Positions 45,901-58,617 of a stretch of 64,000 bases of DNA are shown in pieces. The stretch is from assembly GCA_026874595.1 (NCBI GenBank), contig CM049308.1:39223527-39287526 (forward strand). The letters run 5' to 3'. Source of the DNA: Sipunculus nudus. Taxonomy: Eukaryota > Annelida > Sipuncula > Golfingiida > Sipunculidae. The notes under the pieces were generated by a model. It made no database searches, was not told the origin of the DNA, and worked only from the letters and a program-made list of their open reading frames with translations. Position numbers and translations under genes: made by a program. The number at the start of each line of letters is the position of its first letter. Within the stretch, counting starts at the first letter, position 1.

Positions 45901-46614
45901 ACTGGAAAGACTCGTGTATAAGCTACAATATTTAACCGAAAGGATTTTGTCCGTTACTATTGGGCTCCCCATTACTAAACTTAAAAAAAGTATTTAGATT
46001 CCCAAAAGTGCCTTTGACATATTGTGGCTCGTTGACTTTAAAAATAGAAAGGCTGATACTTGTGAGTGCATGTATGTATTACATAGAAGTTATATTGCAA
46101 AGGTAAATGACATTCATTTAATCATTGTTACATTTATAACATTCCGAAGGAAACTTTTTTTATAATGGGATTCCTGTGTCGGGAGCAAAATACAATATTA
46201 TGAGCAACATGATGATTCAAATAGAATTTATATAGTTTCATTAGTATATCGGAACCCGTTCCCGTTAACTAACAGGATAAGAAATCGTTGTGACGATTTA
46301 AATCATCCAATTTGGCAGGTGAACTAAGAGTAGCTGGTTAACTATGAGTGGTTGTTGAGCTGAAACTTTGTAAAACTATGTTCGGTAGAAAAACCAGTTC
46401 TAAAATATAAGGTAAATGAAAAAGATTAACAAAATTAAGAACGTGATTAAAAACAATTGATAAGGGCGGCTCACCTTATATTGGGAGGCATAGAAAGGAG
46501 CAGTTTTAATTATTCAACGTGTGGTCTCGTTTAGTTATATATATTTTTTAATTACTATGATAGTTTAAAGCACATTTTACATTGATCAAATTAGGGGAAA
46601 ATGGCAATTCATAG
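45901..46614. other. Anonymous AT-rich spacer
   Basis: I see no gene, repeat or strong motif. Confidence 0.5.
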
Positions 46615-46800
46615 GGACTTTAACAGTCGAGGGGTTGAACGCCCGGCTCACTCCGCTGGCGAAGTGGGTTCGAACCCCGGCGTGGACATGAGTCAGAGTT
46701 GTTTGTAGTTTAACGTCCAAGGCCGGCGGTTTTCTCCGTGTTCTCAGGTTTCTTCCGCCCAAACAGACTACCAATCGCCACCATCTGAGCCATCGAGAGT
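46615..46800 (+). mobile_element. tRNA-derived SINE of a second family
   Basis: A B-box GGGTTCGAACCC (46666-46677) lies inside a tRNA-like head with AGTCGAGGGGTTGAACGCC upstream. The body contains CGGTTTTCTCCGTGTTCTCA and GGTTTCTTCC (46727-46756), a block also present inverted at 5009-5036. It ends near AT-rich sequence at 46800. Internal sequence differs from the SINE at 33469, so it is a different family. Confidence 0.6.
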
Positions 46801-47210
46801 GCCACGATTATTTAGACACTATTTTTACAATCCATGTAAAATAAATTAGTTGATTTTATATTATTTATATGTTCACAGGATAACACCGATTAAGACCAGT
46901 AACTTGGTGCTCAATATTCATCCAACCAAAACATAAACATAAATTAACAAGAGCTAGTAAATCTTTGACCACCCACAAATTAATGGTTAGTCATGCATGC
47001 ATATAAGAGGTGCTCATTCAGGCAGTACAATGAATATAAAATATTATGAAAGAAAAAGTAAATCTAAAGATCACTTGGTTGATAAAGTATGCCTATATAA
47101 CAACAATAGATGAACGGCTGGGTATAAGAATACGTACACATAAACTATGGATGAATAATTTTGCCATAAAATGTTTGTGATATTTTCTAAACATGACTAG
47201 TCAAACCATC

Positions 47211-47267
<57 letters not shown>

Positions 47268-47774
47268 CGGTTAATTATATAAACGGGACTGTACGTGTTT
47301 ACTCTGATTTTGAAAACCAAAAACACGGATACACGTAGATACCCTGGTATTTTCTTATAAATCTTGTACTGTCGGGCACGAAGTGTGAACATTTTCCTTA
47401 ATCCTCCATAAATCCAATGATATTTAAATTATTTTCATGGGGCTCTCTTCGTGCCTTCAACGCCAAACTAAGATTGTGTATAACTAAAAAGCAGTTCATT
47501 ACTCTGAATCCAAGCCCGTGTGACATTTCGTTCTGCCGCAAGCAGTGCCAAAAGCGAACACAGTGCAAGAACCGGACAAGGCGTTCCGGTATTGGCGAAT
47601 TACTTTTCATAGATGCACTTCCGGACTTGAACATTTTTTTTTAAATTTTCGCTTACAATCTTGTACTTAAAATGGATGAAAAGGCAGTCAAATCGCCCAC
47701 GGTTTCTGTTATGTCATTGCTGCGACAGTTTAACGAAATCAGTGTGTCACAGTGCAGAAGCCAACATTATGTTT

Positions 47775-47830
<56 letters not shown>

Positions 47831-48109
47831 AAAACTCTGGAGAAAAAACAACACTGTATATATATATTTACAGATGAAAATGTACGGTAATGAAATGATG
47901 CAAACATAACTGATACTTTCATGACATAAAAATATTTTCATAGTACAATTTTCTTATGAGATATTTAGTGTCTGGAGAGGTTTTCCTGAATATTACATGC
48001 AAAGTCTGTTGGGGTGAAGCGGGGAGCATGGCCCCCTGCAGCATCTTTCTGGATGCGCCCCTGAATAAAAAACTAACAGCATTTATTCCCATATGGTGTA
48101 ACTATTCAC

Positions 48110-48157
<48 letters not shown>

Positions 48158-48218
48158 ATCTCTCTCTATCTCTCTCTCTCTTTCAGTTATATATATATAT
48201 CCGTGAATACGGATGAAT
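46801..48218. other. Spacer with TA and CT microsatellites
   Basis: TA runs lie at 47216-47262 and 47777-47826 and a CT run at 48110-48182. The repeats give spurious Tyr/Ile and Ser/Leu ORFs. No gene is seen; the ORFs at 47398-47644 overlap on both strands and have no domain. Confidence 0.6.
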
Positions 48219-48362
48219 CTGACAGGTTGTCACAGCAAACATTTGACAACCCTTTTACAACCCTAGAGAGTTGTCAAATTGAAATTTTGACAAACAGGGT
48301 TGTTGTTTTAGGTACACCCATTTGACAACCCTAAAGTTGTCGATTTGACAACCATGTTTTCA
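48219..48362. repeat. TTGACAAC inverted-repeat cluster
   Basis: Within about 145 bp, TTGACAAC, TTGTCAAAT and related forms occur at least seven times in both orientations (for example ATTTGACAACCC at 48240 and 48318, GTTGTCAAATTG at 48271). It looks like a small foldback element or a cluster of binding sites. Confidence 0.5.
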
Positions 48363-49861
48363 GTGTATATACACCTGTATGTGTGTATGTATGTGGATGT
48401 GCTTTGGAATTATGCCATGCCATCAGAATGTCAGGATCGCTTATACCAAGGTCATGGTCACATTTTACTGGACTCTGCCTTCTCCGCAAATTTAGTTGCT
48501 TAAACAGTTAAATAGTTTTCACCTCGACTTTATGAGGCCACGATGCCTGATGGAGAGGAAAGAGTGCAAAAATGCAAAAGGTCATAAGGGCAGAAGGAAA
48601 CCATCAGCACAGTCTTGTGAAGCAGATCAAAAACAGTTCTGATAATCATGTTTCAGGAAAATCCAGTCTAGGGATATCTTACGTTTTGAGCAAACATGCA
48701 TTGTGATTATAGCTGGAACGTTTTTTATTGAAACAAAAGATAAAATTCCAATTTTAAGCAAGAAAGTAACTTCGTGTATACAAAGCAGAATAAAACAAGT
48801 GTCTTTAAACAATAACCTTTCAAATAGTAATATTAAAGTATCGTTTCAAATGAGTTAGAATGCCATTAAAACACATATAGCGGTACATGTATTTTAGCGA
48901 CTTGTTTCTATTTGCAATTCATCAGGTTTTTGTGGCTGTGACAGGCGACATATGGTGAAGTAGGCCATTAGAAATGGCTAAAATAAACCAAAATATAAAA
49001 CAAAAATTGCAATATAATTTATTTTGCAAAATGCTTTCCTTAATATCTCAGTTTGGAAATAATGAAAGTCTACCTAAATCAACCAGAGGGAAATATAGAT
49101 ATATTACTCTTTTGATACCAGCAGTCGCTTTTTTTTTAAATATCAGATTTTGAAATAAATGACATTGAAATTCCACATTTCAGTCACACCAGATCAAACC
49201 ACTCTGCTACAGATGTTTTGATAATTTTTGATAAAAATATAATTTTTTCTTCACAAAAATCTAGTGGATTTTGGTGCCTTTTCACAGCCTTCTCTCTCAC
49301 AGCCCATACCTCCGAACAAATATGTTATACTGTGGATGTTATACCACATTCTAGTATTTCTCGGTTGTGCTTTGAAAGAAATTTCCAGGAAATACTTTAT
49401 TTCTGCAGATAGGTTTGACCGTTTTGTTCTTCAAGGTTACCTCTACTAACACACGTTTATCATTGGTATGCAAGCATTAATGTCCTTTTCCCATTAAGAA
49501 ACCATTGCAAACATTTTTTTCTGGTAATTACACATTTTGATGTCAATGTCCACTACTACAACTGTTACTTACTTCCATTTATTTATAGAGGTATTATTGG
49601 GTAGGAAGTGTCCTTTAAATTAACTGGCTTATCTTGACCAATCATTATTGTGCACTTGGTGACCGATTTAGTTTCATCCCAAATACGACAGAATATAATT
49701 TATATTATTTAACTTCAATCAAGATTGGTTAAATGAATAATATATAAAGGAAAAAAATTAATATTGATTGAACTATTTTAATTCATATTTATTCATATAA
49801 TTGATATTTAAAGGAATATAAAACAATATATATATATACATGATGTTTTCATCAGTATTGT

Positions 49862-49894
<33 letters not shown>

Positions 49895-50984
49895 CTCGGA
49901 TATTTTAAACTCAAATTTTCACAGGAAAAATAAGAAACCTAAGATAATGGAATCAAGCATTAAAAGGGACCACGATCAATAATCGAATCCAAAAAATGAT
50001 AGTTAATTTGTCCTATTGTCGTAGATTAAATTATGGTGTGTATAGGTGCTACGTTGTACCATGATTGCCTTTTAAACCAAGCAGACTTTAACAAATGTGC
50101 ACACATGCTGCTTTGCATGTATAATGTTCCTTTACCAGGCAATATCATAAAACGTAAGACTCAGGTTATTGTTCCAATTAATGGGCACAAAATTGAATTA
50201 TTCTGAGACTCAAAACGGGACGATTCATTCCCATCGCTATGGAATTTGGCACTTTGGTCTATAAATCACCATGCTCTGTTTAGTAAACTTGCAGCTCTTT
50301 TCTGTCTGTAAAAAAAGCATTCCCCTCCCCCCCCCCCCCCCCCCGCTCTCTCTCTTTAAGATAAATACACAGGAGTACAGGAGTCCACCTTAGTTCGTGT
50401 GCGCATGGGTTTCGGATAAGTTGAAGTTGAAAATATCTCCGGGTGGCAACGTTTGCTGTATATATATAAATGTTTGTTCATATAGTATAAAATATAGGAA
50501 TTTGTCAGTTCTTTTCAACCGCCATGCATGTTTATATTATTGAATGAACACATCAGTCCCCTTCAGTAGCCACTCTCTTGAGTATGTTGTTAGATGCTAC
50601 TACTACAAACTATTGTTTGAGGACTTTGAGTCGAAGACGCTGGCCTTGTTTCGTGTATTTTTTGGTCGGGACGGGTTTCGAATTGATTAACAAATATAGC
50701 ATGATAACTGTTGCTGTACATAAAATGTATATTGAAAAAATATTTGTCAAATTTAAATTTATGTAAATAAATGCATATAACTTGAACTCTCCTATATTAT
50801 CCTGACCTACTTACTCATTAACAATAAACAATCAACTGACAGCTGACAATAGATAGTAACTTGTGACCTTGCGGACGGAGTAGAGCATATAGAAAAGAAA
50901 AGAAAATCTTCATGATTAAATGCTACTAAATTTTGCGCATCCTTTTATATATGATTGTTAATATACACTTTACTTTAGAAATCC
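48363..50984. other. Spacer between repeats
   Basis: AT-rich non-coding sequence. A GT run lies at 49869-49894 and a poly-C run at 50328-50344. No gene is supported. Confidence 0.55.
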
Positions 50985-52290
50985 TGAAACTGTGTTATTG
51001 ATCCCGATCTCCCTATCCTGTGTGTTTGTTGATATACACTAAACTTTGGAACAGATAAATCCCGATCGTGTACGTTTGTGTATATACACTTTGCTTTTGA
51101 ACAGATAATACCGATCCTGTTTGCTTTTATATATACACTATACTTTTGAACAGATAATTCCCGATCCTGCGTGCTTGTTTATATACACTTTACTTCGGAA
51201 CAGATTACCCGATTACCCGATTTATTACCCGATTTACTTTGGAACAGGTAAATCCCGTTCCTTTATATTTTTATGTATACACTATACTTTGAAAAGATAA
51301 ATCACGATCCTATGTGCATGTTCATATACACTATACTTTGGAACAGATTAATCCCGATCATGTACGTTTGTTTATATACACTTTGCTTTTGAACAGATAA
51401 ATATCGATCCCTTGTGTGATTGTGTACAAACGCTTTGCTTTTGAACAAATAAATCCCGATCCCTTGTGTCTTTGTGTTTATAAACTTTGCTTTTGAACAA
51501 ATAAATCCCGATCCCTTGTGTGTTGGTTTATATACACTATACTGTGGAACAGAAAAACCCCAATTCTGTGTGTGTTTGTGTATATACACTATACTTTTTG
51601 AACAGATAAATCCCGATATCGTGGCTTGTTCATGTAAACTATACTTGGTACAGATAAATCCCGATCCTGTGTGTTTGTATGTATGCCCATAACTTTGAAC
51701 AGATAAATCACGACCCTATATACTTGTTCATATACACTATACTTTGGAACAGATTAATCCCGATTATGTACGATTGTATATACACTTTGCTTTTGAACAG
51801 ATAAATATCGATCCCTTCGTGTGATTCTGTATATACGCTTTGCTTTTTAACAAATAAATCCTGATCTTTTGTGTGTTGGTTTATATACACTTTGCTTTTG
51901 AACAGATAAATCCCGATCCCGTGTGTTTGTGTATATACACTATATTATGGAACTGATAAATCCCTATCCCTTGTGTGTTTGTTTATATACACTATACTAT
52001 GGAACAGATAAATCCCAATTCCTTGTGTGTTTGTTTATATATACTTTACTTTGGAACAGATAAATCCCGATCCTGTGTGTTTGTTATATACACTATACTT
52101 TGGAACAGATAAAACCCGATCCTGGTGTTTTTGTTTATATACACTATACCCTGTAATGGATAAAATCCCGATACCTTGTGTTTGTTTATATACACAATAC
52201 TTTGGAACAGATAAATCCAGATCACGTGTAATTGTTTATCTTTACTATACTTAAGAACAGATAAATCCCGACAAATCCTTTGTATTTGTT
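50985..52290. repeat. Minisatellite of about 50 bp, about 25 copies
   Basis: The unit reads roughly TTTGGAACAGATAAATCCCG, then ATCC(T/C)GTGTGTTTGTTTATA and TACACTATAC. Successive anchors (for instance 52053 and 52102) are 49-50 bp apart. Copies are diverged and vary in length. Long open frames on both strands here only translate the repeat. Confidence 0.85.
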
Positions 52291-52598
52291 TACAAATACT
52301 ACACAATATCTCAGGTCAAATTAATTTCGACACTGTCGAACGCCACCAACTGAGCCTTGGAGATTATTAATGATAACTATTTGTTCAATTCATGTAAAAT
52401 AAGTATGTTTATAATGATACAGATGCAGACACTGGCGGAGGTATGGTCTCACTAGATGCTCTCTTTAGTCCTTTAAGCGGGATGCAGGGTACTGAGGGGT
52501 TCATGGCACGTAAACTCTGGTCCTTCATGTGATTATAATGAATTATTTAAAAAAGGGTAATTTATGTTATGACCCCGCTATGAGAAATAATGAACGAT

Positions 52599-52632
<34 letters not shown>

Positions 52633-52965
52633 CTTCATGTTAACGTTCCTGTCCCTTTGACCTCTGCTGAAGGAACCCAATAAAACGGTAGGTAAGCATG
52701 CATTCAATGGCAGGTGGGCGAGGACTGGTCGGCCGACAAAACCAGCGGAACGTGTCGACTGACCTGAAAAAATTCGCCATAACAATATATTTGATGGGTT
52801 GTCCTGAAAAATAGATACAAATTATGGTTGTCGTGATATTGCTGTTATAATAAGTAAGGGCATGCAGTGTAAAGTAAGATTTGTGTGAAAGGGAGCAGTC
52901 ACGAATTGATATTGTTAGATGTGATGTGATGTGGTAAATTGCTGTAAGCTTCTATGGGTTCTCGG

Positions 52966-52969
<4 letters not shown>

Positions 52970-53037
<68 letters not shown>
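52970..53037. repeat. TA then GA microsatellite
   Basis: TA run followed directly by a GA run, inside the 790-bp duplication. Confidence 0.93.
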
Positions 53038-53041
<4 letters not shown>

Positions 53042-53715
53042 AGAGAGAGGGAAAAATACTACTATACCGGTATATATACTTATCTTAATATACGTAAATG
53101 TTTGTGTGTGGAACGAGGATTTCGAGGGGGAATGATTCTGAAATGTTTGGGTTGATGTAGGCGTTCTAAAACTCATATTTGAAAAGCCATAAAGGGCATA
53201 ATCTGGATAAAGATGCAGACACTGGCTCAGGTATGTTCTCACGTGATTGTCTCTATAGTCCTTCATGTGACTATAATGAATGATTAATAGAAAGGCAATG
53301 AATGTGATTGTCACGTTATGAGAAATAATAAACGACATCAGAATGAGAGCGCGCGCGCGAGAGAGAGAGAAGTTATTCATGTTTACTTTCCGATTCCTTT
53401 GTTCTCTGCTTAATGAACCCAATAAAACGATAGGAAAGCATGCATTTAACGACAGGTGGACGAGGACTGATCGGCCGACAAAACCAGCGGATTGTGTCGA
53501 CTGACCTAAAAAAAAAATCTGCCATAACAATAAATTTGGTGGGTTGTCCTGAAAAACAGATAAAAATCATAGTTGTTAGGACCTTTCCGTTATAAGAAGT
53601 AAGGGCAGAGTAAAGAAAGACTTGTGTGAAAGGGACCAGTCATGATTTGATTGTGTTAAATGTGATGTGATGTGGTAAATTGCTGTAACTTATAAGGGTT
53701 CTTTGGTGTATATAT

Positions 53716-53717
53716 AT

Positions 53718-53754
<37 letters not shown>

Positions 53755-53824
53755 CAGACAGAGACATACAGACAGACAGACAGACAGAGTGAAAGAGAAA
53801 GGGAAAGAGACAGAGGGGGAGGGA
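53716..53824. repeat. GA/GACA microsatellite
   Basis: An imperfect GAGA and GACA tract, the counterpart of 52970-53037 in the second copy. Confidence 0.85.
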
Positions 53825-53999
53825 AAATACTATATATTTACTTATCGTTATATATGTATATGCTGTGTGTGTGAACAAAGATTTCTCGGGGGAATGATTC
53901 TGAAATAGTTGGGTTAAAGTAGTGTCTGTTAAACCTTTTTTTGAAAAGACATAATGGGCATTACTTGGACATAATGTGGAAGTCGCGCGTACACCATTC

Positions 54000-55495
54000 G
54001 TGTAAATTACGTGCTTGAATGTGCCAGACATACCTCATCGAGTGTCATACAAGATAAGCGATAAGGGTAGATATGATTTACTTTAAAAAAAATGGAAGCG
54101 GAAATGGAACGCCATATATCGTCTGTCTGAAAAAAAGTGTCTACGAGCAGCGTCAAGTACAGGTTAACCGGTTAACCGACTCGTGTAATCACTCTTAAGC
54201 CGGGTGCTCACTACCCGATTTTATCAAGCGATATTGTCGGGCGATTTTTTTGGGTAGATTTTCTCAAAATCGACTTAAAATCGGCTCGATTTAGTTGGCC
54301 GACTTTTTGTGTCACATATACCAACGCGCGTGTTCCCATCTGTCGATTATCGGCGAGAGGAGTCTGTCTCATTATGGCTATCTGATACTGAGAAAAACTA
54401 AAGGAAATATGTGTTCGCTTTGTAGCTTATCCAGAGAGATATACTGTGTCGGAAGAGTTACCTGTCGGTTAAACCTCGGCTTATGATAGGAGAGGAACTA
54501 GTGGCATATGAACAATAGACTTGTATGCGAACTGAGACCGGAGGATTGAACCATCCTTCATCAATTTAATGGTTTTCTCCGTATGTCTCACGGGCGGGTC
54601 CAGGATTTATGAAAAGAGGGGTCCAACCCAGGAGCACTAATAACAAAACCTAAAGAAGGGTCCCCAGGTCCGGAAAATGTCCGAAAGGATTGGTCTCAAA
54701 CTCTTAGAACGACTGGGGCGGCTGGTCTGCAGGATTTGGTCAAACCGAACATCCAGCATCAGGATACTACATTCAGAAGGGCTAATTCACCAGACACGAA
54801 CTCTAATTTAGAAAATGACATTCTATTGCATGTTTGTGTTATTTCTAGAATTTCCTGTTTCTAGAAATTCAAAGAAGTGATATTTATTCTTCTGTCCTGA
54901 ATAAACCAGCACACAATTTATAATCCTTTTTCATTTGACTGCTACACAAAACAAACACCAACACAGCAAATATGTTGCGTGATTAGGTTTTAATTTTAAT
55001 TATTAATTCCCGTAGCAAGTGATGATCAGTTATATATCTGGTGACCCTCTGTTATCTGTCAGATTAAATATATCAAAACGTATTAAAGTACAGCATCGCC
55101 AGCAATGCCGCTGACTCCGTGAAAGAAAAGTGTACCAGAGATCCGTTCACATGAACGCTTTTGCCTATATATTGGGTTACCTGTAAACATCAGGTATTGC
55201 TGCGTGCACTAGACTGGATATTGCATCACTCAAAAGTTTTCGGCTATTCATTTATGTCTTCTCTCATTTCCAATTACTTTTGGCTTATATTTTTATTTAT
55301 ACACTTTCTTCTTTGGCACCTTTGTTTTTGTGTGAAAAATTGATGGGTTTGTCCCAGTGGCAACAAGAGGCCTTTCTTTAGATCTTCCTCATCCATGGCC
55401 CGCAGCTTTTATGTCTCCAATATATATTACACTTCTCGTCTGTCAGTTCATTCCGATTCACAAAAAAATCTAGACTCGTGACAGCCAACTTATAG
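54000..55495. other. Anonymous spacer
   Basis: No gene. A cluster of CGATTTT/AAAATCG words at 54215-54300 (GCTCACTACCCGATTTTATC onward) suggests a fragment of a short inverted-repeat element. Confidence 0.4.
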
Positions 55496-55720
55496 TTGGT
55501 CATTGTTGGCCTCCGCCAGGAGTGTCTGCGTTTATTTCACTGAGTGTGTATTTGTGCACGTCCACTGACCAGTTGTGAACGGAATCTGATGAAATTTTCA
55601 GGGTGTTTCGGGCAGGGCCAATACAGAATCGATTAGACTTAAGTGTGGACGAGGCACATGAACCGGATTCAGGAAGGTCATCAAGGCATAGTAACAAATC
55701 TTAAGTCACTTTGGACTAAT
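55496..55720 (+). repeat. CTCCGCCAGGAG-type interspersed repeat
   Basis: Shares order and sequence with 22363-22590: a CTCCGCCAGGAGTGT start, a GAATCTGATGAAATTTTCAG-like block, a GGGCCAAT block, then GGATTCAGGAA and AGTCACTT. A piece may also lie at 4510-4560 (GGATTCAGGAATTTCATCAA). Confidence 0.6.
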
Positions 55721-56159
55721 AAGTGAAAAGTTAATTTGATATGATATTTCTCTATTTTAGTATGAAAAAAATCGGAGACACAGTTTGGCCTGAGAATCAT
55801 GAATGATGAAACGCCAAGTAAATACCATTCAAGTTTTTTTTCATGATTACTGTTGTATGGTCATTTATAAACGGTCAATTAAGCTAAGACATCGCTTTGA
55901 TGAGCTGAAGGTATAACGAGTTCATAAAACAAATCTTGATATTAGATAAACAGTACAATGAGAGTACATACCGACAAAAATGTAAACGTGTGGTGACCTT
56001 GCATAACGTTTTATGTTTCCAGTATATTTTTGTGTTTAGATATATGATATTTGATAGTAAACTCAGAAATGGAACCATGATCTATCAAATAATTATTGAT
56101 ATATTTCAATTCCAAAAGATAAATATTATTCTCTGAATATAGGGGGGGGGAGGGTTGAT
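55721..56159. other. AT-rich spacer before the satellite
   Basis: Nothing recognised apart from a G-run at 56143-56153 directly before the satellite. Confidence 0.6.
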
Positions 56160-58571
56160 ACCAGGACAGGTCGATGCTAGATAGCATAGCACTAGGACAG
56201 GTGGATATTAGATAGCATACCACACGGACAGGTCGATACGAGATAGCATACCACTCGGACAGGTCGATATGTGATAGCATACCTCTCGGACAGGTCGAAA
56301 CTAGATATCATATCGCTTGGACAGGTCGATACTATATAGCATACCACACGGACAGGTCGATACTAGATAGCATACCACACGGACAGGTCGATACTAGATA
56401 GCATACCACTCGGACAGGTCGATACTAGATAGCATACCACACGGACAGGTCGATACCAGATAGCATACCTCTCGGACAGGTCGATACTAGATAGCATACC
56501 ACTCGAACAGGTCGATACTATATAGCATACATTAGACAGGTCGATACTAGATAGCATATCTCTCTGACAGATCAATACTAGATAGCATACCACAAGGACA
56601 GGTAGATACAAGATAGCATACCACACGGAAAGGTCGATACTAGAAAGCATACCTCTCGGACAGGTCGATACTTGATAGCATACCACTCGGACAAGTCGAC
56701 ACTAGATAGCATACCTCCCGGACAGGTCGATACTAGATAGCATACCTCGCGGACAGGTCGATACTAGATAGCATACCTCTCGGAAAGGTCGATCCTGGAT
56801 AGCTAACTACTCAAATAGGTTGACATTGAATAGCATACGATTCGGACAGGTCGATACTAGATAGCATACCACTAGGACAAGTAGATACTAGATAGCATAC
56901 AACACGGACAGGTCGATACTAGATAGCAGACCACTCGGACAGATCAATACTAGATAGCATACCACCTGGACAGGTCGGTACTAGATTGCATACCACTTGG
57001 AAAGGTCGTGGTAGACAGGATACCACTTGGCCAGGTCGATACTAGATAGCATACCACTCGGACAGGTCGATACTAGATAGCATACCACTAGGACAGGTAG
57101 ATACTAGATAGCATATCTCTTGGACAGATCAATACTAGATAGCATACCTCTCGGACAGGCCGATACTAGATAGCATACAACTCAGACAGTTCGATACTAG
57201 ATAGCATACCAAACGGACAGGACAAAACTAGATAGCATTATACTCGGAGAGATCAATACTAGATAGCATACCATTGGGACAGGTCGGTACTAGATAGCTA
57301 CCACTCGGACAGGTCGATACTAGATGGCATACCACTCGGACAGGTCGATACTAGATAGCATACCATTGGGACAGGAAAAACTAGATAGCATACCACTGGT
57401 ACAGGTCGATCCTGGATAGCATACTACTCAAATAAGTAGACATTGAATAGCATACCAATCGGAAAGGTTGATACTAGGTACCATATCACTCGGACAGATC
57501 AATACTAGATGGCATACCATTGGGACAGGTCGGTACTAGATAGCATACCACACGGAAAGGTCGATACCAGATAGCATTCCACACGGAAAGGAAAAAACTA
57601 GATTGCATACCACACGGACAGGTCGATACTAGATAACATAAAACGCGGAAAGGTCGATACTAGACAGTATAACTTTCGGACCGGTCAATGCAAGATAGCA
57701 TACCTCCTGGACAGGTCAATACTAGATAGCAGAACACAAGGAAAGGTTAATACTAGATAGCATACCACTCGAACAGGTCGATATAAGAGAGCATAACTCT
57801 TTGACAGGTCGATACTACGTAGCGTACCACACGGGCAGGTTGATACTGAATAGCATACCTTTTGGATAGGTCGATACTAGATAGCATACCACTAGGACAG
57901 GTCGGTACTAGATAGCATACCACAAGGACGGGTCGATACTGGGTAGCATACCACTCTGACAGGTCGATACTAGATAGCATACCACACGGACAGGACAAAA
58001 CTATATATAGATAGCATTATACTCGGACAGATCAATACTAGAAAGCATACCATTGGGAAAGGTCGATACTAGATGGCATACCACTCGGACAGGTCGACAC
58101 GAGATAGCATACCATTCGGACAAGTTGATACTTGATAGCATACCACTCTGACAGTTCAATAATAGATAGCATACCACAAGGACAGGTCAATACTAAATAG
58201 CATACTAAAAGGACAGGTCGACACTAGATAGCATACCACTCGGACAGGTCGATACAAGATAGCATGCCACTCGCACAGGTCGATACTAGATAGCATACCA
58301 CAAGGACAGGTCAATACTAGATAGCATGCCACTCGGACAGGTCGATACTAGATAGCAAACCACACGGACAGGTCGATACTAGATAGCATACCTCTCGGAC
58401 AGGTCGATACTTGATAGCATACAACACGGACAAGTCGACACTAGATAGCATACCTCCCGGACAGGTCGATACTAGATGGCATTATACTCGGACAGATTAA
58501 TACTAGTTAGCATACCATTGGGACAGGTCGATACTAGATAGCATACCTCTCGAAAAGGTCGATCCTGGATA

Positions 58572-58617
<46 letters not shown>

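Larger units (their letters stand above)
52422..53990. repeat. Tandem duplication, period about 790 bp
   Basis: Copy 1 starts GATGCAGACACTGGCGGAGG at 52422 and copy 2 GATGCAGACACTGGCTCAGG at 53212. Shared landmarks in order are a GA-rich microsatellite, AACCCAATAAAACG, CGGCCGACAAAACCAGCGGA, TGTGATGTGATGTGGTAAAT and a second TA/GA microsatellite. A short minus-strand frame (52785 and 53530 leftward) is kept in both copies. Confidence 0.8.

Noticed and set aside
52952-53530. 192-aa minus-strand ORF
   Set aside because: Half of it translates TA/GA microsatellite; the rest is the 790-bp duplicated repeat.
56011-57998. Minus-strand ORFs with repeated MLSSIDLS-type peptides
   Set aside because: They are three-monomer translations of the 31-bp satellite (31-residue period) with no start context or other coding sign.
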